Source: Trujillonella humicola
GTDB taxonomy: Bacteria; Actinomycetota; Actinomycetes; Mycobacteriales; Geodermatophilaceae
Direction: 5' to 3'
NCBI RefSeq assembly: GCF_046233715.1
Contig: NZ_JBJNRJ010000001.1
Location: 186,001-250,000 of the forward strand
DNA length: 64,000 nt
Shown one piece after another: positions 58,491 through 64,000 of this stretch. Each line of letters begins with the position of its first letter. Position 1 is the stretch's first letter. A model generated the notes under the pieces. That model saw nothing but the letters and a program-made list of their open reading frames with translations, did not search any database and had not been told where the DNA came from. A program made the translations under genes and the position numbers.

Positions 58491-59375
58491 CTGGACGCGC
58501 TGGAGCGGGCCCTGCTGCGCACCGGCGCGCGCGAGGTGGCGGCGCTCGGGGCAGCCGTTCCCGGCCAGCTCGGCCGGCTGGCGGCGGTCCTCGCCGGCGC
58601 CGCCACCGCCGGCCGGCGGATCGGGCTGGTCACCGGCGTGCACATCGCCTGGGCGCCGCGGCCGGCGGCCGAGACCGACGGGCCCGTGGGCGCCGCCGTC
58701 CTCGCCCGCGCGCTGACCCTGCTCGGTGGCGCGCCGGTCGTGCTGACCGATGCGTGGTGCGGCCCGGTGGTCGACGCGTGCCTGGCCGCGGTCGGGTGTC
58801 CCGCCGCCGTCGTCCTGCCCCGCACGGCCGGCGAGGACGACGTCCGCGCCGCCGTGCACGCCCTCGACCTCGCCGCGCTGGTCGCCGTCGAGCGCCTCGG
58901 GCCCAACCGGCACGGCCGGGTGATGACGATGCGCGCGGTCGACATCACCGCCTCCACCGCACCGCTGCACGCCGCCTTCGCCCTCCCCGGCCTGCTCACG
59001 GGCGCGGTGGGCGACGGCGGCAACGAGATCGGCATGGGCAACGTGCCGCTGGACGTCGTCGCCGCCGCCGTCCCGCACGGCAGCGAGATCGCCTGCCGCA
59101 CCCCAGTCGGTGCGCTCGTCGTCGCCGGCACCTCGAACTGGGGCTGCTACGGGCTGGTCGCCGCGCTCGCCCGCGCCGTGCCCGACCGGGGGGACGGGCT
59201 CCGGGCGCTGCTGGACCCGGCCCTGGACCTCGCCCTGCTGGACGCCGCCTCGGGGGCCGGCGGCATCGACGGCGTCACCGGCGAGCCGGGGCCGACCGTG
59301 GACGGCGTGCCGGCCGCCGCCTACGCCGGCCTGCTCGCCGACCTGGCCGCGCTGTCCCGGGGCGAGGACCGCTGA
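58491..59375 (+). CDS. DUF4392 protein, D-glutamate cyclase-like
   Basis: Residues from 58491 give 294 aa with the D-glutamate cyclase (DUF4392) fold: IGLVTGVHIAWAPRPAAETDGPVGAAVLARALTLLGG, ALVAVERLGPNRHGR, AVGDGGNEIGMGN. In vertebrates such proteins convert D-glutamate to 5-oxo-D-proline, so a link to the D-glutamate route is reasonable. There is no ATG/GTG/TTG until 58536; a CTG at 58491 has GGTGGAG 6 nt upstream and adds the conserved first helix (LERALLRTGAREVAALG), so I use it. The frame is the same as murL, separated by TAG plus one codon. Confidence 0.75.
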   Translation: MDALERALLRTGAREVAALGAAVPGQLGRLAAVLAGAATAGRRIGLVTGVHIAWAPRPAAETDGPVGAAVLARALTLLGGAPVVLTDAWCGPVVDACLAAVGCPAAVVLPRTAGEDDVRAAVHALDLAALVAVERLGPNRHGRVMTMRAVDITASTAPLHAAFALPGLLTGAVGDGGNEIGMGNVPLDVVAAAVPHGSEIACRTPVGALVVAGTSNWGCYGLVAALARAVPDRGDGLRALLDPALDLALLDAASGAGGIDGVTGEPGPTVDGVPAAAYAGLLADLAALSRGEDR

Positions 59376-59392
59376 ACCCCGTCGCGAGCCCG

Positions 59393-59408
59393 GGGCGGGA
59401 TCCCGCCC
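59393..59408. promoter_or_regulatory. Palindrome before the Fur-family gene
   Basis: Perfect 16-bp palindrome (GGGCGGGATCCCGCCC), starting 24 nt before the -10 TACAGT of the Fur gene. It could be an autoregulatory operator or a hairpin that ends the DUF4392 transcript. Confidence 0.4.
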
Positions 59409-59428
59409 GGGGGCCATACAGTCGACGC

Positions 59429-59887
59429 GTGGACGGACCCACCGCTGCGGAGGACGCGCCGCTGGCCGAGCGGCTGCGTGCCCGCGGCATGCGCCTGACC
59501 ACCCAGCGCAAGCAGGTGCTCGCCGCCGTCGCCGCCCTCGAGCACGCCACGCCGGAGGCCATCGGAGCCCGGCTGCGCGAGCAGGCCGGGCCGGACGGCG
59601 CGGCGCCCGACACCTCGACCGTGTACCGCAACCTCGAGGTGCTCGAGCGGCTGGGCCTGGTGTGGCACACCCACCTGGGCAAGGGCGCGCCGGTCTACCA
59701 CGCCTTCGAGCACCCGCACCTGCACGTGGTCTGCCAGTCCTGCGGCGCGATCGACTCCGCCGATCCGCACCTGCTCGACGCCGCCGCGGAACGTCTGGCC
59801 GCCGAGCTGGGTTTCACCTTGGACATCGGGCACGTCGCGCTCTCCGGGACGTGCCGGTCGTGCCGCGAGCGTGGGAACGAGGACTGA
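59429..59887 (+). CDS. Fur-family metalloregulator
   Basis: A 152-residue protein. The winged helix TPEAIGARLREQAG and TSTVYRNLEVLERLGLVWHTH is Fur-like; the metal sites include HAFEHPHLHVVCQSCGAIDS and two C-x-x-C pairs (CQSC, CRSC) for structural zinc. GTG 59429 has TACAGT 6 nt upstream, so it is leaderless. Its position by ygfZ resembles the nickel regulator Nur of Streptomyces, but metal specificity cannot be decided here. Confidence 0.9.
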   Translation: MDGPTAAEDAPLAERLRARGMRLTTQRKQVLAAVAALEHATPEAIGARLREQAGPDGAAPDTSTVYRNLEVLERLGLVWHTHLGKGAPVYHAFEHPHLHVVCQSCGAIDSADPHLLDAAAERLAAELGFTLDIGHVALSGTCRSCRERGNED

Positions 59888-59891
59888 TCGA

Positions 59892-61001
59892 GTGACCGCT
59901 TCACCCCTGCTGTCCCGACCGGGGGCCGTCGCCGTCGACAGCGGGGCGGTGGCCGGCCACTATGGCGACCCGCTGCGGGAGCAGCGGCTGCTCGCGCAGG
60001 GCGCCGGGCTGGTCGACCGCAGCGACCGCGACGTCCTCACCGTCGGCGGAGCCGACCGGCTGAGCTGGCTGCACAGCCTGCTCAGCCAGCACGTGGAGCA
60101 GCTGGCCGACCGCACCGGCACCGAGGCCCTGGTCCTGTCACCGAACGGGCACGTCGAGCACCACCTGGTGGTCGCCGAGCTCGATGGCGCCGTCCGGGTG
60201 GACGTGGAGCCCGGCACCGGCGAGGCGCTGCAGACCTTCCTCGACCGGATGCGCTTCATGCTCCGGGTCGAGCCGGCGCTGGTCACCGACGCGTGGGCGG
60301 TGCTCACGCTCGTGGGCCCGCGCGGGGACGACGTCCTCGCCGCCGCGGGGCTCCCCGTGCCGGCCGCCCCCTACGCCGTCGAGCCGCTGCCCGACGGCGG
60401 CTGGGCCCGCCGCATGCCACCGATCGGGGACGGCGCGCCGGTCGTCGACCTGGTCGTGCCCCGCGCGCGGGTCGACGCCGCCGCCGACGCCCTGCTGGCC
60501 GCCGGCGCCGGGCTGGCCGGGCTCGACGCCCACGAGGCGTTGCGGGTCGAGGCCCGCCGTCCCCGGCTCGGTGCCGACACCGACCACCGCACCATCCCGA
60601 ACGAGGTGGAGTGGCTGCGCACCGCCGTCCACCTGCAGAAGGGCTGCTACCGGGGGCAGGAGACGGTGGCCCGGGTGCACAACCTGGGCCGGCCGCCCCG
60701 CCGGCTGGTCCTGCTGCACCTGGACGGCGTCAGCGAGGACCTGCCCGCGCCCGGTTCGCCGGTGCAGCTCGGCGCGCGGGAGGTCGGCCGGGCCGGGACC
60801 GTCGTCCGCCACCACGAGCTCGGCGTCGTCGCGCTGGCGCTGGTCAAGCAGTCGGTCGCGGCGGACGCCGAGCTGACCGTCGGCGGGTCCCGCGCGTCGA
60901 TCGACCCCGACGACGTCCCGGCGGCCCTCGACGCGGGACAGGCCGTGGCCCGGGAGCGGGTGAGGGCGGTCCGGTCTGCGACCATTCCTCCTCGAGCGTG
61001 A
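59892..61001 (+). CDS. ygfZ: Folate-binding protein YgfZ (GcvT-like)
   Basis: A 369-residue protein with the GcvT fold and the family signature KGCYRGQETVAR at about residue 252. YgfZ supports iron-sulfur enzyme repair with folate. GTG 59892 follows GAGGA. It starts 4 nt after the Fur gene, so the two form an operon, consistent with metal control of Fe-S repair. Confidence 0.93.
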   Translation: MTASPLLSRPGAVAVDSGAVAGHYGDPLREQRLLAQGAGLVDRSDRDVLTVGGADRLSWLHSLLSQHVEQLADRTGTEALVLSPNGHVEHHLVVAELDGAVRVDVEPGTGEALQTFLDRMRFMLRVEPALVTDAWAVLTLVGPRGDDVLAAAGLPVPAAPYAVEPLPDGGWARRMPPIGDGAPVVDLVVPRARVDAAADALLAAGAGLAGLDAHEALRVEARRPRLGADTDHRTIPNEVEWLRTAVHLQKGCYRGQETVARVHNLGRPPRRLVLLHLDGVSEDLPAPGSPVQLGAREVGRAGTVVRHHELGVVALALVKQSVAADAELTVGGSRASIDPDDVPAALDAGQAVARERVRAVRSATIPPRA

Positions 61002-61074
61002 CGCGCGGGCGAGCACCGCAGCGGGCGCCGGCGAGCGAGGAGCGGCAGCGAGTGCGGAACCGAGGGGGAGCGGC

Positions 61075-61809
61075 GTGACCTCGGGGACCGTTGTGACCGT
61101 GGCGCCCGCCGCGGCGGCGCCGGACGAGCTGGCCGCGACCGCGCGCGACTGCCAGGCCGTGGGCGCCTCGGTGGTGGTGCTGCCGCCGCTGGCCCCGGCG
61201 GCGGCGCGCGAGGCCGTGGCGGCGCTGCGCGAGGAGACCGACCTGCTGGTGCAGGCCGCGGACCCGGCGCTCGGCGCCGACCTCGTCGTCCTCCCCTCCG
61301 GCGCGCCGGAGCCGCGGCTGGCCGAGCTCGCCGCGGAGCTGGCCCGCTGCGGCGGGACGCCGGTCCTCGAGGCGGGCACGCTCGCCGATCTCGCCGTCCT
61401 CCCGGAGCTGGCCGCCCGGACGGGCGCCGCCGGCGTCCACGTCAGCCTGGTCCTGGGCGCCGCCGGAGGGCTGCCGGGCACGCTGCCGGCCCTCGCGGCC
61501 TGCCTCGAGCGGCTGCCGGCCGGCGTGTCCTGGACCGCCGCGGGCCTGGGCGGCGCGGCCCTGCCGGTGCTGCTGGCCGCCCTGTCGGCCGGCGGCCACG
61601 TGCGGGCCGGTGCCGCCGACGGCCCGCCGGAGGCCGGTGACCCGGCGCGGGCCGACCTGCAGCTGGTGGCCCGGGCGGCCGGGCTCGCCCGCATCGCCCA
61701 GCGGCCGCCGCTGTCGCCGGACGCGGCCCGCACCCTGCTCCTCGGCCCGCCCGCCGGGTCGCCCGCGCCCCGATCCGCCCCCGACCCGACGTCCGTGGAG
61801 ATCCGATGA
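61075..61809 (+). CDS. BKACE-like (DUF849) protein lacking metal ligands
   Basis: A 244-residue TIM-barrel protein. VVTVAPAAAAPDELAATARDCQAVGASVVVL and WTAAGLGGAALPVLLAALSAGGHVRAG align by eye with 3-keto-5-aminohexanoate cleavage enzymes, which normally show HIHxRD zinc ligands after the first strand. Here the equivalent place reads VLPPLAP, without His. It is also shorter than the 280-310 residues of active enzymes. It overlaps rsiG as ATGA, so it likely works with it rather than as a lyase. Confidence 0.65.
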   Translation: MTSGTVVTVAPAAAAPDELAATARDCQAVGASVVVLPPLAPAAAREAVAALREETDLLVQAADPALGADLVVLPSGAPEPRLAELAAELARCGGTPVLEAGTLADLAVLPELAARTGAAGVHVSLVLGAAGGLPGTLPALAACLERLPAGVSWTAAGLGGAALPVLLAALSAGGHVRAGAADGPPEAGDPARADLQLVARAAGLARIAQRPPLSPDAARTLLLGPPAGSPAPRSAPDPTSVEIR

Positions 61810-62360
61810 CCCAGCACCCGCCTGCCGGCGGCGCCGCCGTCGACGCGCTGCTCGACCCCGGCTTCCTCGACTCCGCCGTCGGGAGCCCCATGGCCGAGGT
61901 GCGCCGGCTGCGGCGCCGGGCCGAGCAGGAGGAGGTCAACCTCTCCTACACGCGGCGGTTGCTGCAGGGCCGGCTCGACATCGTCCGGCGGGAGCTCCAG
62001 CGCCGGGCCGAGCACGACGGCCGGTCGCTGGTCGACCTGCTGCCGGAGATCCTCGCCGAGAAGGGGCGGGGGCCCGCGCACGGTCTCGGCCGGCACCAGA
62101 CCGTGCAGCCGGCTGCGCCCGACGCGTACGAGACCTGGGTGAACGCCCTCACGCCGGGGGTCGATCTGCTGGCGATCGGCGAGCTGCCCGACGCCGTCCT
62201 GGAGGAGGCCGCCCGCGCGCTCGCCGCGGCCGAGGGGTCGCTGTCGGAACGCCGGCGGGGCGTCCAGCAGGTCATGGACGGCCTGGCCGGCGAGCTCGCC
62301 CGCCGCTACCGCAACGGCGAGGCCGACGTCGCCGCGCTGCTCGCCGACGAAGGGCGGTAG
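61806..62360 (+). CDS. rsiG: RsiG-type c-di-GMP-binding anti-sigma factor
   Basis: A 184-residue protein of antiparallel helices. The signature E(X)3S(X)2R(X)3Q(X)3D occurs twice: E43-S47-R50-Q54-D58 and E143-S147-R150-Q154-D158, exactly 100 residues apart, as in the two-motif RsiG of Streptomyces. RsiG sequesters the sigma factor WhiG when loaded with c-di-GMP. WhiG is not in the window. Motifs are exact, so family is firm; target is inferred. Confidence 0.93.
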   Translation: MTQHPPAGGAAVDALLDPGFLDSAVGSPMAEVRRLRRRAEQEEVNLSYTRRLLQGRLDIVRRELQRRAEHDGRSLVDLLPEILAEKGRGPAHGLGRHQTVQPAAPDAYETWVNALTPGVDLLAIGELPDAVLEEAARALAAAEGSLSERRRGVQQVMDGLAGELARRYRNGEADVAALLADEGR

Positions 62361-62369
62361 GAGGACCCC

Positions 62370-63383
62370 GTGCCCCCCACCACTCGCCCCGCTCGCGGCG
62401 GGCCGCTGCACGAGGGCCGGAGGTGGCCGGACAACCCGGTCCTCGTGGAGGTGTGGCGGTCGGGGTTCCTCGAGTCGGTGCACCGCGGGGCGCTCGTCGT
62501 CCTCTCGGCCGACGGGGACGTCGTCTCCTGCGCGGGGGACGTCGACCGGCCGGTGCTGCCCCGCTCCTCGAACAAGCCCGTGCAGGCCACGACCTACCTC
62601 GACGCCGGCTGGGCGCCGCGGTCGGCCGCCGAGCTCGCCATCGCGGCCGGCTCGCACTCCGGCGAGGACGGCCACCGCGACCTGGCGGCCGGGATCCTCG
62701 CGGCCGCTGGGCTGACGGCGGCCGCACTGGGCTGCCCGCCGGCGCTGCCCTCCGACGAGCCGACCCGCGCCCGGTGGCTCGTCGCCGGGCGCGCGGCCGA
62801 CCGGCTGGCCATGAACTGCTCGGGCAAGCACGCCGCGATGCTCGCCGCCTGCGTCGCCGCCGGGTGGCCGACCGACGGGTACCTGCACCGGGACCACCCG
62901 CTGCAGCAGGCGATCGAGGCGCGGCTGGGCGAGGCGGCCGGGGAGCCGGTGACCGCTGTCGTCGTCGACGGCTGCGGCGCCCCGCAGCACGCGCTGTCGC
63001 TTCCCGGGCTGGCCCGGGGGGTGCTGTCGCTGGTCCGGGGCGGCGAGGGCAGCGCCGGCCGTCGGGTGGCCGACGCCATGCGCGCCGAGCCGTGGCACGT
63101 CGCCGGCACCCGCCGGGAGGACACCGACCTGATGGCCGCCGTCCCCGGCCTGCTGGTGAAGGGAGGGGCGGACGGCGTGCACGTGGCCGCGCTGCCCGGC
63201 CGCGGCGCGGTCGCCCTCAAGCTGGACGACGGGGGCGACCGCGGGCGCGCACCCGCGCTCGCCGCGGCGCTGCGCCGCCTCGGGGTCCCGGCCGACGCCC
63301 TGGCGCCCTGGCGGGTGACGCCGGTGACCGGTGGGGACGGCGTCGTCGGCGAGGTGCGGGCGGCGGCGGTCCTGACCGGCTGA
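62370..63383 (+). CDS. Asparaginase (AsnA/ReAII-type)
   Basis: A 337-residue class 3 asparaginase of the Rhizobium etli ReAII type. The catalytic Ser-Lys region is RSSNKPVQA, NCSGKHAAML and DGCGAPQHALSL follow, and the family C-x-x-K/His zinc site region is near. It hydrolyses asparagine to aspartate and ammonia. GTG 62370 follows AGGAGG. It stands 9 nt after rsiG and may share the operon. Confidence 0.9.
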   Translation: MPPTTRPARGGPLHEGRRWPDNPVLVEVWRSGFLESVHRGALVVLSADGDVVSCAGDVDRPVLPRSSNKPVQATTYLDAGWAPRSAAELAIAAGSHSGEDGHRDLAAGILAAAGLTAAALGCPPALPSDEPTRARWLVAGRAADRLAMNCSGKHAAMLAACVAAGWPTDGYLHRDHPLQQAIEARLGEAAGEPVTAVVVDGCGAPQHALSLPGLARGVLSLVRGGEGSAGRRVADAMRAEPWHVAGTRREDTDLMAAVPGLLVKGGADGVHVAALPGRGAVALKLDDGGDRGRAPALAAALRRLGVPADALAPWRVTPVTGGDGVVGEVRAAAVLTG

Positions 63384-63388
63384 CCCGG

Positions 63389-63445
63389 CGAGATCTGCAC
63401 ACTCGTCGGCATCAGCCCCTGATGCCGACGAGTGTGCAGATCTCG
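63389..63445. repeat. 57-bp interspersed palindrome, copy 2 (perfect)
   Basis: 27-bp perfect arms (63389-63415, 63419-63445) around a 3-nt loop, starting 5 nt after the asparaginase stop. The arms match copy 1 at 32287-32343 except for a few bases near the loop. Confidence 0.9.
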
Positions 63446-63470
63446 GCACGTGACGAGCGTCATCCCCAGG

Positions 63471-63514
63471 TGCTAGCTCCTCCGCTTGCAGGAGCTAGCA
63501 GGGGCGGATACCGT
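63471..63514 (+). promoter_or_regulatory. Inverted repeat and -10 of the XRE gene
   Basis: TGCTAGCTCC (63471-63480) and GGAGCTAGCA (63491-63500) are perfect 10-bp arms with a 10-nt spacer, directly upstream of -10 TACCGT (63509-63514). Such spacing suits a dimeric repressor and would cover the -35, so autoregulation is likely. Confidence 0.65.
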
Positions 63515-63521
63515 CGTGGAC

Positions 63522-64000
63522 GTGCAGACACCGAGCGAGTTCGTCCGCGGGCAGGTGTCCACCGTGCGCGACAAGGTGGACCAGCTCGCGGGCAGCGTCG
63601 CGGAGACGGTGGCCGCCTCGAAGACGGAGGTCACGGCCACCGGCTCGCAGGTCGGGGACTTCATCCGGGAGCAGCGCAACGCCGCCCGGGTGTCGCTCCG
63701 GGAGCTCGCCCGCACCGCAGGGGTGAGCAACCCCTACCTCTCGCAGGTGGAGCGGGGTCTGCGCAAGCCGTCGGCGGAGATCCTCGCGGCCATCGCCAAG
63801 GGCCTGCGGATCTCGGCCGAGACCCTGTACGAGCAGGCCGGCATCCTCGACCGCCGGTCGGGCAACCCGGACACGGTCGCCGCCATCCGCGCCGACGAGG
63901 CGCTCTCGGAGCGGCACCGGGCCGTTCTCCTGGAGCTCTACGAGACCTACGTCCGCGAGCACGCCGCCAGCCAGAAGACCCCCACCCCTGACCCCACGGA
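63522..64000 (+). CDS. XRE-family regulator, Rv0474-like (cut by window edge)
   Basis: At least 159 codons are open to the window end. The HTH is IREQRNAARVSLRELARTAGVSNPYLSQVERGLRKPSAEILAAIAKGLRISAETLYEQAGIL, close to M. tuberculosis Rv0474, preceded by a 40-residue helical segment (FVRGQVSTVRDKVDQLAGSVAETVAASK). GTG 63522 lies 7 nt after TACCGT, leaderless; GTG 63516 is unlikely because only 1 nt separates it from the hexamer. An HbhA-like neighbour would be expected beyond the window. Confidence 0.85.
   Translation, partial: MQTPSEFVRGQVSTVRDKVDQLAGSVAETVAASKTEVTATGSQVGDFIREQRNAARVSLRELARTAGVSNPYLSQVERGLRKPSAEILAAIAKGLRISAETLYEQAGILDRRSGNPDTVAAIRADEALSERHRAVLLELYETYVREHAASQKTPTPDPT

Overview
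The window is very GC-rich, starts many genes with GTG and carries mycothiol synthase (MshD), the orphan regulator GlnR, MurL and a two-motif RsiG. It therefore comes from a chromosome of a high-GC actinobacterium. Gene content and style fit the Geodermatophilaceae (Geodermatophilus, Blastococcus, Modestobacter); that family assignment is inference. No phage, plasmid, rRNA, tRNA or CRISPR signal was recognised. Gene order from the pst operon through mshD, glnR, LmeA, thioredoxin, sulfurtransferase and the DUF1416 protein matches the Rv0814c-Rv0820 neighbourhood of Mycobacterium tuberculosis, so this is mostly core chromosome. One scaffold gap (10 N) lies inside the pst operon. Layout. 0-9 kb: a partial acyl-CoA dehydrogenase, a hemerythrin-like protein, a YihY membrane protein, two MFS exporters (one coupled to a MarR repressor) and a second acyl-CoA dehydrogenase. 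8.7-13 kb: the helicase hrpA, which carries an in-frame insertion built from a palindromic repeat. 13-18 kb: a LacI regulator divergent from an MFS transporter over a compact symmetric promoter, a small HTH protein, an anti-sigma-type ATPase and a P450. 18-30 kb: sulfate activation genes (cysN, cysD, cysQ) in which cysD and cysN are separated by about 6.9 kb holding a complete Mrp-type Na+/H+ antiporter operon and a truncated universal-stress gene. 30-37 kb: a two-component system, a siderophore-interacting reductase, small actinobacterial proteins, a 14-residue-repeat coiled-coil protein and a divergent LCP-family protein. 37-43.5 kb: pstSCAB with PHO boxes, mshD and glnR. 43.6-48.4 kb: hydrolase, LmeA-type lipoprotein-like protein, thioredoxin, then a leaderless cysteine-rich leader peptide in front of DUF4395, sulfurtransferase and DUF1416 genes. 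48.4-55.7 kb: reductases, a TetR regulator with paired operators, a nitrobindin-like protein, a DUF885 peptidase and NhaA. 55.8-59.4 kb: the alternative D-glutamate route of peptidoglycan synthesis (MurD2, MurL) with a D-glutamate cyclase-type gene. 59.4-64 kb: a Fur regulator, YgfZ, a metal-site-less BKACE-like protein, the c-di-GMP-binding anti-sigma factor RsiG, an asparaginase and a partial XRE regulator. How the genes work together: sulfur assimilation appears twice (sulfate activation; sulfurtransferase operon under likely cysteine attenuation), as do sodium/proton exchange (Mrp, NhaA) and phosphate/nitrogen control (pst with PHO boxes, GlnR). At least ten genes start on leaderless transcripts with a TANNNT hexamer 6-7 nt before the start codon. 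Two families of interspersed palindromes (22 bp and 57 bp) recur across the window.
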